This document shows positions 36,480 to 44,302 of a stretch of DNA of 64,000 bases, in pieces; the first letter of the stretch is position 1; every line of letters begins with the position of its first letter. The stretch comes from Acidimicrobiaceae bacterium. GTDB taxonomy: Bacteria > Actinomycetota > Acidimicrobiia > Acidimicrobiales > Aldehydirespiratoraceae. The stretch covers positions 1 to 64,000 of the forward strand of contig JAPPLH010000053.1 of assembly GCA_028819505.1 (NCBI GenBank). The letters are read 5' to 3'. The position numbers were made by a program, and so were the translations under genes. Below the pieces are notes generated by a model. That model was given only the letters and a program-made list of their open reading frames with translations. It had not been told where the DNA came from and did no database searches.

Positions 36480-37589
36480 ATGACCGGTGGACTGATCAGC
36501 TATGAGCCCGACTACGCGGTGCCTCCGGGCGCCACGCTTATTGAGGCATTGGAGGAGGCTGGCCTGACCCAGGCCGAGCTGGCCTGCCGCGCCGAGTTGA
36601 GCCCCAAGCACGTCAACCGGCTTGCGAAGGGTCATGCGGCTCTTACTCCGGCTGTTGCTGTGAAGCTCGAAAGGGTGCTCGGGATCCCGTCGCAGTTCTG
36701 GAACGCTCGCGAGGCCAACTATCAGGCTCGGCTTGCCAGACTTGCCGAGCGACAGGCGACCGCTGAGGACCTGGGGTGGCTGCAGTGTCTGCCTTGGCGT
36801 GAACTGCGGAAACGTGGTCACCTGCCCGACACCGACGACAAAGCGGCTCTTGTCTCCGCGGCGAAGCGCTTCTTCGGGGTCGCTACCGCCGCCGCCTGGA
36901 ACGCAATCTGGAGCGAACCAGCCGCGTCGTTCCGCCATGCCAGCGCCTATGAGGTCGATGCGGGAGCCTTGGCGTCCTGGGTGCGAATCACTGAAGTGCA
37001 TGCTACCGAAGTTCAACACGACGAATACAACGAATCGAGGTTCCGCAGGGTCCTAACGGACATTCGTTCGGCCACTGCTGATCCTCCTGACGATGTTGGA
37101 GCCTGGCTCCAGCGCATCTGCGGCGCCGTAGGAGTGGCCGTAGTATTCGAACCCGAGATCAAGGGAGCGCGCGTCAGTGGGGCGGCCTACTGGTTGGCTG
37201 GCCAGCCGGTGATTGCCTTGAGCCTCCGGTATCGCAGTGATGACCAGTTCTGGTTCTCGCTCTTTCACGAAGCTGGTCATATCCTACTTCATCCCCGCAG
37301 AGAGCGCTTCATCGACGCGGGAGCAGTCCCGCACCTCGGTGATGAGGGGGCAGGACCAGTGGATGGCGCTGAACGAGAGCTTGAAGCGGATCGCTTTGCG
37401 GCCACAACCTTGATTCCTGAGAGCTACGAGGAACAGTTGATGGAGTTGAAGACACTGGCGGAGATTGAATCCTTTGCCGCAGGACTGGGGATCGCGGCAG
37501 GCATCGTCGTAGGTCGGCTGCAGTTTGAAGGCCGACTACCCTACAAGATAGGCAACCGTCTGAAGCGACGTATCGTATTCGCCGACTAG
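36480..37589 (+). CDS. HigA-type HTH antitoxin fused to an ImmA/IrrE peptidase
   Basis: A 369-residue fusion. Residues about 12-80 are an HTH_3 domain (PPGATLIEALEEAGLTQAELACRAELSPKHVNRLAKG) as in HigA; the C-terminal half is an IrrE/ImmA-like metallopeptidase with HEAGHILLH at about 263-271 and a downstream Glu/Asp in ELEADRFAATTLIP. ATG 36480 matches the conserved family start; TTG 36423 and GTG 36441 are alternatives, the region 36411-36420 holding a GGAGG. Co-expressed with the HigB toxin. A peptidase domain could degrade the antitoxin or another regulator; this is an inference from ImmA. Confidence 0.82.
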   Translation: MTGGLISYEPDYAVPPGATLIEALEEAGLTQAELACRAELSPKHVNRLAKGHAALTPAVAVKLERVLGIPSQFWNAREANYQARLARLAERQATAEDLGWLQCLPWRELRKRGHLPDTDDKAALVSAAKRFFGVATAAAWNAIWSEPAASFRHASAYEVDAGALASWVRITEVHATEVQHDEYNESRFRRVLTDIRSATADPPDDVGAWLQRICGAVGVAVVFEPEIKGARVSGAAYWLAGQPVIALSLRYRSDDQFWFSLFHEAGHILLHPRRERFIDAGAVPHLGDEGAGPVDGAERELEADRFAATTLIPESYEEQLMELKTLAEIESFAAGLGIAAGIVVGRLQFEGRLPYKIGNRLKRRIVFAD

Positions 37590-37681
37590 CTTGGCACACC
37601 ACGCGAGAACCCAGAGCCATATCCATCAAGCTAGGTATATGAGACTCATCGAGAAGCCTCAGGACCCTCGACCTGAAGCCC

Positions 37682-38389
37682 TTAGCCCGAGGCCGCCTTC
37701 ACCAGCCAGTCGAAGACGGGGTCGCGGTCGCGGGAGTCCATCAGCTCGGGGTGCCACTGGACGCCAAGCCACGGCCGGCGGTGGGCCTCGATGACCTCGA
37801 TGGCGCCGTCGTCGCTGCGGCCGGTCACCTCATAGCCGCCGGCGAGCCCGTCGATGACCTGGTGGTGCAGCGAGTTGACCTCGATCGACGGCCCGTACAG
37901 CGACGCGGCCAGCGAGCCCTCGACGAGGTCGACCCGATGAACGATCGAGTTGGGGGGCCGGTCGTGGCAGGCGTGGGGCGGGACGTGCTGGTGCAGCGTG
38001 CCTCCGCCATGCACGTTGAGCACCTGGATGCCCCGGCAGATGCCGAGCACCGGCCTCCCGGTGGCGAGGGCCCCGTCGAGCAGGGCCAACTCGAAGGCGT
38101 CGCGGTCGGGCTCGCGGGTGTAGAGCTCGGGGCTCGGCGCCTGGCCGTAGCGCTCCGGCTCGATGTCGGTCCCGCCGGTGAGCAGCAGCCCGTCGAGGCG
38201 GTCGGCGTAGTCGGCGGGATCGGCGCTGCCGGGCAGGAAGACGGGCAGCCCGCCCGCGGCGATCACCGCTCGGGCGTAGTCGCAGTAGTACACGTCCAAG
38301 TCCAGGTCCCGGAACGACTCGGGCTTCATGTTGAGTTCGCCCGCGGTCTTGGTCCGACCCGTGATGCCGATCAACGGTCGGTTCGCCAC
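37682..38389 (-). CDS. PuuD-like gamma-glutamyl hydrolase (class I GATase fold)
   Basis: A 235-residue member of peptidase family C26. ANRPLIGITGRTK, LLLTGGTDIEPERYG, GRPVLGICRGIQVLNV (nucleophile Cys about 118), EVNSLHHQVID and GVQWHPEL (His 213, Glu 215) are the PuuD/gamma-glutamyl-GABA hydrolase hallmarks. In Escherichia coli PuuD frees GABA from gamma-glutamyl-GABA after PuuA has attached glutamate. A glutamine-synthetase-like ligase (41282) and another GATase-fold protein are nearby. Its GTG start faces the alpha/beta hydrolase start across only 23 bases. Confidence 0.85.
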   Translation of the reverse strand: MANRPLIGITGRTKTAGELNMKPESFRDLDLDVYYCDYARAVIAAGGLPVFLPGSADPADYADRLDGLLLTGGTDIEPERYGQAPSPELYTREPDRDAFELALLDGALATGRPVLGICRGIQVLNVHGGGTLHQHVPPHACHDRPPNSIVHRVDLVEGSLAASLYGPSIEVNSLHHQVIDGLAGGYEVTGRSDDGAIEVIEAHRRPWLGVQWHPELMDSRDRDPVFDWLVKAASG

Positions 38390-38396
38390 GGCCGAG

Positions 38397-38406
38397 AGTG
38401 TACGTT
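38397..38406. promoter_or_regulatory. Overlapping divergent -10 elements
   Basis: On the minus strand TACACT occupies 38402-38397, seven bases from GTG 38389; on the plus strand TACGTT occupies 38401-38406, six bases from GTG 38413. The two hexamers share the central TA at 38401-38402. Both genes could be transcribed leaderless from one 10-bp bidirectional promoter. Confidence 0.65.
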
Positions 38407-38412
38407 CCGGGC

Positions 38413-39300
38413 GTGCCCGAGCCGCCAGCCGCGAGCGACCGGCCGCATCCGCCCGCCGCCATGAGCATGCCCGGCCCAGCCGCTGGGTCGGAGCACGCCG
38501 TCGTCGACATCGACGGTCCGCTGGCATGGCGCGAACAGGGACAGGGCGATGCTGTGGTGTTCCTGCACGGCCTCGGCGGCTCACGCACCTCTTGGGAACC
38601 GCAACTCTCAGACCTGAGCGACAGCTTCCGCTGCATCGCCTGGGACATGCCCGGCTACGGCGCCTCGCAGCCGGTGGCACCCCTGACCTTCGCAGCCGTC
38701 GCCGACGCGGTGGCCAGGCTGCTCGATGCGGCCGGGGTGCATCGGGCTGATCTGGTGGGGGAGTCCTTCGGCGGGATGCACGCCCTTCATGCCGCGCTGG
38801 CCCATCCCGACCGGGTCGGCCGGCTCGTGCTGGCCAACACCAGCCCTGCTTTCGGCCTCGACGGCACCGACGCCTCCGAGTGGCGAACAGCCCGCCTCAC
38901 CCCGCTCGACGCGGGGATGACCCCCGCCGACATCGCTGAGGACGTTCTGACTGCCATAGCCGGGCCCGGCCTCAGCTCCGGGATGCTGGCGATGCGGGTG
39001 GCCGGCTTCGCTCGGATCCCCGCCGACGGTCTGCGAGCCGCCGTTGAGTGCCTGCCAACCCACGACGTGCGCGACAGGCTGCGTGGCATCTCGGCGCCCG
39101 CGCTGGTGGTGGCTGGGGAACTCGACGCCGAGACTCCCGTCACCTATTCCCGTATCCTCGCCGACGGGCTGCAGGACTCCGAGCTGGTGGTCCTGAACGG
39201 TGTGGGCCATCTGGCCGTCTCAGAGGCCCCCCGGACCTTCAACGGTCTCATGCGGCGCTTCCTCGAGCCGAGGACATTACATCATGTTGGCCGGAAGTGA
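38413..39300 (+). CDS. Alpha/beta-fold hydrolase
   Basis: A 295-residue hydrolase. The oxyanion loop HGLGGSRTSWEP, nucleophile elbow VGESFGGMHAL (Ser about 118), the acidic GELDAETP and the histidine GVGHLAVSEAP complete the triad. The closest group by eye is the 3-oxoadipate enol-lactonase/C-C hydrolase set, suggesting an ester or ring-fission product, but the substrate is open. GTG 38413 belongs to the divergent promoter with the PuuD-like gene. The RHH/PIN pair follows; its -10 overlaps this gene's stop codon. Confidence 0.82.
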   Translation: MPEPPAASDRPHPPAAMSMPGPAAGSEHAVVDIDGPLAWREQGQGDAVVFLHGLGGSRTSWEPQLSDLSDSFRCIAWDMPGYGASQPVAPLTFAAVADAVARLLDAAGVHRADLVGESFGGMHALHAALAHPDRVGRLVLANTSPAFGLDGTDASEWRTARLTPLDAGMTPADIAEDVLTAIAGPGLSSGMLAMRVAGFARIPADGLRAAVECLPTHDVRDRLRGISAPALVVAGELDAETPVTYSRILADGLQDSELVVLNGVGHLAVSEAPRTFNGLMRRFLEPRTLHHVGRK

Positions 39301-39306
39301 TATCAT
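39298..39306 (+). promoter_or_regulatory. RHH/PIN promoter with TGATATCA palindrome
   Basis: TATCAT (39301-39306) is six bases before ATG 39313; the preceding TGA is the stop codon of the hydrolase gene, and TGATATCA (39298-39305) is a perfect palindrome over the -10. Confidence 0.5.
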
Positions 39307-39312
39307 CTTGTC

Positions 39313-39552
39313 ATGGTCAGAACACAGATCTCAATAACCGACGAGCAGGCTGAACGCCTCCGAGCGGAGGCGGCTGCCAGGGGAGTCTCGCAGGCTGCCA
39401 TCGTGCGTCAAGCGCTCGACGACCATATGGCTCGGGAGTCACTGGCGGCTCGCGTCGAAAGGGCCCGATCGTCGCTTGGCGCCTTCCGTTCGGGTTGTGG
39501 AGACCTGGCTGAGAATCATGACGCGTACCTGGAGGACGCCTACGCCTCGTGA
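39313..39552 (+). CDS. RHH (CopG-type) antitoxin
   Basis: A 79-residue antitoxin: VRTQISITDEQAERLRAEAAARGVSQAAIVRQALDDHM is a ribbon-helix-helix domain, with a charged C-terminal helix and an acidic tail. Leaderless -10 six bases upstream. The stop overlaps the PIN toxin start as GTGA. It interrupts the alpha/beta hydrolase-acyl-CoA dehydrogenase series. Confidence 0.85.
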   Translation: MVRTQISITDEQAERLRAEAAARGVSQAAIVRQALDDHMARESLAARVERARSSLGAFRSGCGDLAENHDAYLEDAYAS

Positions 39553-39962
39553 CGAGGATCCTCGTCGACACCTCCGCCCTGGTGGCCGCCTTGAATGTTG
39601 GCGACGAGCACCATGAGCGCGCCGTCATGGCCTGGACACGGCTACTTGAGGGCATCAAGTCCCGTGAGTACAGCGGAGTCACCCACTACGGGGTTGTCAT
39701 GGAGGCGAATGCGCTGGTGCAGCGACGCTTGGGCATGGATGCGGTGCGGGAACTGCATGACGGGCTGCTCGCCGCCCTCGATCTCGAATGGGTTGACAGG
39801 ACTCTTCACCGGGCCGCCGTGTCGGCGATGCTCGCCGCTGGTCACCGCCGTGTCTCGCTGGTGGACTGGACATCGTTCGAGTTGATGAGAGCCAAGCGCA
39901 TTCGGTACGCGTTGGCGTTCGACTCGGACTTCGAGCGGCGGGGGTTTCGTCTCCCGTGGTAG
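39549..39962 (+). CDS. PIN-domain toxin
   Basis: A 137-residue PIN protein with TRILVDTSALVAAL, a Glu in VVMEANALVQRR, SLVDWTSFELM and ALAFDSDFERRGF as the four acidic sites. Long active-site loops and the FDSDFERRGF ending resemble the MNT3/VapC subgroup. Its last codons overlap the possible GTG start of the acyl-CoA dehydrogenase gene by seven bases, so the pair sits in an operon or has shifted the neighbour's start. Confidence 0.85.
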   Translation: MTRILVDTSALVAALNVGDEHHERAVMAWTRLLEGIKSREYSGVTHYGVVMEANALVQRRLGMDAVRELHDGLLAALDLEWVDRTLHRAAVSAMLAAGHRRVSLVDWTSFELMRAKRIRYALAFDSDFERRGFRLPW

Positions 39963-41167
39963 CGGCCGACATTGTGACACCGGAGCGGGCTGAACTCGTG
40001 GAGCGGATGGCGTCCCTGGGGCCGCGCTTCGCCGAGCGGTCGGAGGCCCACGACCGCGACGCCACCTTCCCCACCCAGAACTGGGCCGACCTGGGCGACG
40101 CCGGGCTGCTCGGCCTGTGCATACCGGTCGCCGACGGCGGGCTCGGCGGAGACTTCGTGGCCTACGCCCTGGTCGCCGAGGAACTGGGCCGACACTGCGC
40201 CACCACCGCGCTCACGTTCAACATGCACACCGCCACGACCATCCTGGTGGGCCAGATCGCCGACGACCTGGACCTGACGGCCGCGGAGCGGTCGCTGCTG
40301 GCCGAGCGGCGGGCCGAGCTGCGGCGCGGCATCGTCGAGGACGGCACGATCCACAGCCAGCCCTTCTCGGAGGGAGCGGCTGCGGGCGCCACCGCGGGCT
40401 ACTCCACCCGGGCCGTGCCCGTAGAGGGCGCCGGCGGCGAGGGGGGCTACCGGGTGACGGGACGCAAGATCTTCGCCTCGCTCTCGGGCGCGGCCCACGT
40501 CCACAACGTGGTCTGCCTGGTGCCCGGCGACGACCGGATCCGCTTCATGGGGGTCCCCGCCGCCGCGGCTGGGGCGACCATCGAAGGGGACTGGGACCCT
40601 CTCGGAATGCGGGGCACCGACTCGCGCACCCTGGTACTCGACGGCGCGCTGGTCCCGGCCGGCAACGAGTGGCTCCCGCCCGGCGCCTTCGACCAGGCCG
40701 CCGCCCGCTGGCCCTACTTCTACATGACGCTGTCGTTCGCCTACCTGGGCCTTATGCGGGGCATCATGGACGCCACCGGCGCCTACCTGCGGGGTGACGG
40801 CGGCGGCGGCCCGGCCCGTCGGGACCATCCCATCAAGCAGCAGGGCTGGGCCCAGATGAACCTGACCTACGACCGGGCCCAGTCGCTCACCTACCGGGTG
40901 CTGGGCGAGTGCGGCGTCGACCCGGGCGCCGACCAGGTGCGGCGGGCGTGGTCGTCGGTGGTGACCGTGATGGAGGGCGCTCCCGCGGTGGCGTCGCTGG
41001 CGCTGCGGGTGTGCGGCGGCCGCAGCATGCTGCGCCCGTCCTACCTGGAGCAGGCCTACCGCGACGCCCGCTGCGGCGCGGCGATGCTGCCTTGGAGCGT
41101 CGAGGTGTGCCTGGAGCGTCTGGGCCGCACCGGCCTCTACCCGGAGCAGGACGAAGCGCCGGTCTGA
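39956..41167 (+). CDS. Acyl-CoA dehydrogenase
   Basis: A 403-residue flavoprotein of the ACAD family that desaturates acyl-CoA at C2-C3. LGDAGLLGLCIPVADGGLGGDFVAYALVAEELGRHCATTAL is the N-terminal helical domain, GYRVTGRKIFASLSG and GDWDPLGMRGTDSRTLVLDG the beta domain; the C-terminal four-helix bundle contains EGAPAVASLALRVCGG. The catalytic Glu position is not certain by eye. Start GTG 39956 overlaps the PIN gene; GTG 39974 is equally likely. Confidence 0.85.
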   Translation: MVAADIVTPERAELVERMASLGPRFAERSEAHDRDATFPTQNWADLGDAGLLGLCIPVADGGLGGDFVAYALVAEELGRHCATTALTFNMHTATTILVGQIADDLDLTAAERSLLAERRAELRRGIVEDGTIHSQPFSEGAAAGATAGYSTRAVPVEGAGGEGGYRVTGRKIFASLSGAAHVHNVVCLVPGDDRIRFMGVPAAAAGATIEGDWDPLGMRGTDSRTLVLDGALVPAGNEWLPPGAFDQAAARWPYFYMTLSFAYLGLMRGIMDATGAYLRGDGGGGPARRDHPIKQQGWAQMNLTYDRAQSLTYRVLGECGVDPGADQVRRAWSSVVTVMEGAPAVASLALRVCGGRSMLRPSYLEQAYRDARCGAAMLPWSVEVCLERLGRTGLYPEQDEAPV

Positions 41168-41281
41168 CTCCCCGGCGGTCCTGATGTCGCAGGGATCGGT
41201 TGCGCCGGCATGAACTGCGACCCCGGCGCGGGCTACCTTCCGGCTCGAAACGTCCACTGTCCCGCTACGGGGGGAGTTGCC

Positions 41282-42640
41282 ATGACCGACTGGGACCGCG
41301 TGAGGGTCCTCTGGCCCGATCACTACGGGCTGGCCCGGGGCAAGTATGTGCCGATGCGTCTCGCCCATCAGGGCGCCAACCACTGTGTGTGCGTGTTCGC
41401 TCTGGGCTACGACCGCAGCATGGCCCCCGCGCCCGGCGCCTACATGCTGGAAGGACTGCCCGACACCCACGTCAGCTTCGACACCGCCGGCATCCGCCAG
41501 GGCTGGGACGACGACGCCACCGGTGTCGTCATCGGCGACCTGACCATGCACGGCGAGCCGCTGCCGGTGTCGCCCCGGGAGGCGCTGCGCCGGGCGGCGG
41601 CCGGCTGGGAGGCCCTCGGCTACAGACCCAAAGTGGGCCTCGAGTTCGAGGCCTACGTGTTCAGCGGCGGCATGGAGACCCCCCGGCCCTACGACACGCC
41701 GCACTCCATGGTCTACGGCACCGGCCCCGGCTCGGATCCCGCCGGGGTGATCACCTCGCTGGTCCGCCGGGCCGAGGCGGTGGACATGGCGGTGGAGTCG
41801 GTCAACGCCGAGTTCGACGAGGGCCAGTTCGAGCTGACCCTCGAGTACGGCGACGCCCTGGCGGCCGTCGACGACGCCTTCCTGTTCCGGCTGCTGGCCC
41901 GGGAGAGCGTCCTCACCGCCACCGACTCGGCCGGCCGCCCCCTCGGCCTCGACCTCACGTTCCTGGGCAAGCCCTTCCCCGGCGTATCCGGCAGCGGTAT
42001 CCACGTGAACCTCTCGCTGGCCGACGCCCGGGGCGGCAACGCCTTCTCGGACGTGAGCGGCGCCCACGGCATGTCGGACCTGGCCCGGGGCTGCCTCGCC
42101 GGTCTGATCCGCCATCACCGGGGGATGACAGCGCTGGCCGCGCCCACCGTCAACGCCTACCGGCGTCTGCGTCCGGGTGAGATCAACGGCTACTGGGCGA
42201 ATTGGGGTGTGGAGCACCGCTGTGCCGGGAACCGGGTGCCCTCCGGCGCCGGCCCGGGCATGCGCATCGAGAGCCGCATCGGCGACGGTGCCGCCAACCC
42301 GTACCTCCTGGTAGCCGCCGTGCTGCAGGCGGCCCGCCTCGGGGTGGCCGGCGGTCTTGAGTGCCCCGATCCCTTGACCGCCGACGGCTTCGACGAGATC
42401 AACACCGACGTCCGCTGCGCCCACTCCCTGAGTGAGGCCCTCGACGACATGGAGGCCGACAAGGCGTTGTGCGAGGCGATCGGTTCGGAGGTGTGCGCCA
42501 ACTTCGTGTTCAACAAGCGGGAGGAGTGGGGCCGCTACACCGCCGAGGCGGGCGACGAGGTCGTGGCCGACTGGGACGCCATCACCGGCACCGAGCCCCT
42601 CTCGCAGTGGGAGCTGAAGCAGTACCTGCCCTACCACTGA
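41282..42640 (+). CDS. Glutamine-synthetase-like gamma-glutamyl ligase
   Basis: A 452-residue glutamine-synthetase-fold enzyme. The beta-grasp start VRVLWPDHYGLARGKYVP, metal/ATP motifs GLEFEAY, VNAEFDEGQFELTLEYGDAL, GSGIHVNLSLAD and the C-terminal RIESRIGDGAANPYLLVAAVLQAA are conserved, but the nucleotide loop residues differ from true GlnA. This subgroup (PuuA, GlnA3/4, IpuC, AtdA1 type) joins glutamate to amines such as polyamines, isopropylamine or anilines. GGGGGAG precedes ATG 41282. Convergent with a GATase-fold gene. Which amine it uses is unknown. Confidence 0.85.
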   Translation: MTDWDRVRVLWPDHYGLARGKYVPMRLAHQGANHCVCVFALGYDRSMAPAPGAYMLEGLPDTHVSFDTAGIRQGWDDDATGVVIGDLTMHGEPLPVSPREALRRAAAGWEALGYRPKVGLEFEAYVFSGGMETPRPYDTPHSMVYGTGPGSDPAGVITSLVRRAEAVDMAVESVNAEFDEGQFELTLEYGDALAAVDDAFLFRLLARESVLTATDSAGRPLGLDLTFLGKPFPGVSGSGIHVNLSLADARGGNAFSDVSGAHGMSDLARGCLAGLIRHHRGMTALAAPTVNAYRRLRPGEINGYWANWGVEHRCAGNRVPSGAGPGMRIESRIGDGAANPYLLVAAVLQAARLGVAGGLECPDPLTADGFDEINTDVRCAHSLSEALDDMEADKALCEAIGSEVCANFVFNKREEWGRYTAEAGDEVVADWDAITGTEPLSQWELKQYLPYH

Positions 42641-42685
42641 GCACCGGGCAGAGCGACCCGGCCGGCTCCCGCAGCTCCGCCGGAC

Positions 42686-43414
42686 TCAGGACTGGGCCAC
42701 GTCGTCGAGGAACCAGTCGACCAGAGCGGCGCACTGCCGGGCGTTGCGGTCCTCGTGCTGGCGCAGGCTCTCCAGGAGTTCCGCCGCGCTCAAGCCGTGC
42801 TCGGCCAGGTAGTCCTCGTCCGAACCCGTCAGGAAGTCCTCGACGTGGGCGCGGGTCACCTCGGGATGGAACTGCGTGCCCAGGCAGCGTCCCAGCCGGA
42901 ACATCTGCACCGCGTTCTCGTTGACGGCCAGCACCTCGGCGCCTGGGGGAGGGGTGAAGCGGTCGTGGTGCCACTGGAACCACGGCCCCGGCCCCGGCGG
43001 GATGTGGGCCCCGTTGGGCGAGCCCCCCGGCTCGTGGATCTCGTACCACCCGATCTCGGGTACCGGCGCCTGCTCCACCGACCCGCCGAGGGCCGCGGCC
43101 AGCAGCTGCCCTCCGAAACAGACGCCCAGCATCGGCACGTCCCTCGCGTGGGCGGCCCGCACCATCTCGATCTCTTCGAATATCCAGCTGTCGATCTCGT
43201 CGGTGTTGGTGAGCGAGCGGATCGAGCCCATCGGCACGAGCATGTCGTACTCGGCGAGGTCGGGGAAGGGGACTGCGTGGTTGGGCCGGTCCAGATCCTC
43301 GGTCACCACGTGCTCGTGCACGTCGAAGCCCCGCTGTGACAGGCGTTCACCGACCAGCGCGCTCGTGCCCTGCGGCTCGTGGGCCAACACCAGTGCTCGC
43401 TGCGGCCTGTTCAC
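42686..43414 (-). CDS. Class I glutamine amidotransferase-fold protein
   Basis: A 242-residue GATase-1 protein like GuaA's amidotransferase domain but free-standing. PMLGVCFGGQLLAAALGG has the nucleophile Cys (about 99), and GTQFHPEVTRAHV the His-Glu pair (183, 185). AtdA2/TdnT-type proteins of aniline catabolism belong to this fold and are encoded beside a GS-like ligase, as here; PuuD-like hydrolysis of a gamma-glutamyl amide is the alternative. The GTG start overlaps the dioxygenase stop by GTGA, making it the last gene of the four-gene operon. Confidence 0.82.
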   Translation of the reverse strand: MNRPQRALVLAHEPQGTSALVGERLSQRGFDVHEHVVTEDLDRPNHAVPFPDLAEYDMLVPMGSIRSLTNTDEIDSWIFEEIEMVRAAHARDVPMLGVCFGGQLLAAALGGSVEQAPVPEIGWYEIHEPGGSPNGAHIPPGPGPWFQWHHDRFTPPPGAEVLAVNENAVQMFRLGRCLGTQFHPEVTRAHVEDFLTGSDEDYLAEHGLSAAELLESLRQHEDRNARQCAALVDWFLDDVAQS

Positions 43415-44271
43415 AGGTCGAACCATACGTGGGCCTGGCCCGTCCCCGACACCGACTCGTACTGGCCGAACTGGACGCCCCGGGCGGTGCAGGCCCGGCC
43501 GCCCAGCGCGCCCACCATCACCAGGTAGTGGCCGAAGTATCCCTCGGGGGCGTGGCGGGCGTAGTCAGGCATGAAGTCGATGACGGCGGCGTGGTCGCCG
43601 GCGGCCATCCACGCCAGCACCGCTCGATCGGCCGCGGCCGCTTCGGGGGTGCGGATGTGGACGTCGGGGTCGGCGCCCTCATGGTCGCGGAACTGGCGAA
43701 GCGGCCAGAACCGGTGGCTGAGCCCGCCGCTGGCCAGGACCACCACCCGCCGGTCGAGCCCTGCCACCGCCTCGGCCAAGAGCTCGCCGGCCAGCAGGAA
43801 GTCGTAGGGCTCGGCGGTCTGGCACACGCCCATCGACACCCAGCGCTCGTCGCCCTGCAGGAAGCCGAGCAGGTTCACAGTGGGGTAGTGCACCGGCAGG
43901 TGCGGGTCGTCCACGGCGGTCACCCAGGTGTCGTCGCGGGCGGCCGCCGCGGTGGCGAAGGCATGGGCCAACTCGGGGTCTCCCGGCATGTCGTAGGGCA
44001 CGGCGCTCATTCCCCGGGGCAGCTCGTCGGATGTGAACAGGCCCTCGCGCCGTTCATGGGCCGTCACGATGTGCTCGACGGTGGTGAACCAGTGGGTGTC
44101 GACCACCACCACGGTGTCGGCCGCCGCGGGGGCGAGTCGCTCTGCCCGCAGCGCGTGCAGGCCCGCGAACAGGGAGGTGTCCTCGCCGTCGTTGAGGGCC
44201 CGGCGCTCGTGCTCGGGCATCACCAGCGGCGGGACGTGCGACACCAGCGCGGCCCCCACGATCGATCCCAT
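43411..44271 (-). CDS. Class III extradiol ring-cleavage dioxygenase (LigB-like)
   Basis: A 286-residue catalytic subunit of the LigB/HpcB/CarBb fold that opens catechols next to a hydroxyl with Fe(II). IVGAALVSHVPPLVMPEHE supplies the first His ligand, VVVVDTHWFTTVEHIVTA the second, and VVVLASGGLSHRFWP contains the catalytic His; YFGHYLVMVGALGG is near the end. It may act on homoprotocatechuate or a substituted catechol. GGAGG Shine-Dalgarno seven bases before ATG 44271. Third gene of the operon under the palindromic operator at 46408. Confidence 0.88.
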   Translation of the reverse strand: MGSIVGAALVSHVPPLVMPEHERRALNDGEDTSLFAGLHALRAERLAPAAADTVVVVDTHWFTTVEHIVTAHERREGLFTSDELPRGMSAVPYDMPGDPELAHAFATAAAARDDTWVTAVDDPHLPVHYPTVNLLGFLQGDERWVSMGVCQTAEPYDFLLAGELLAEAVAGLDRRVVVLASGGLSHRFWPLRQFRDHEGADPDVHIRTPEAAAADRAVLAWMAAGDHAAVIDFMPDYARHAPEGYFGHYLVMVGALGGRACTARGVQFGQYESVSGTGQAHVWFDL

Positions 44272-44302
44272 CGTCAGACCTCCCTATCGTCGGCCGCGGG
44301 CA

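Noticed and set aside
39842-42637. A 931-residue minus-strand frame over the acyl-CoA dehydrogenase and GS-like genes
   Set aside because: Gly/Val/Arg/His-rich shadow of two conserved genes; no domain is recognisable.
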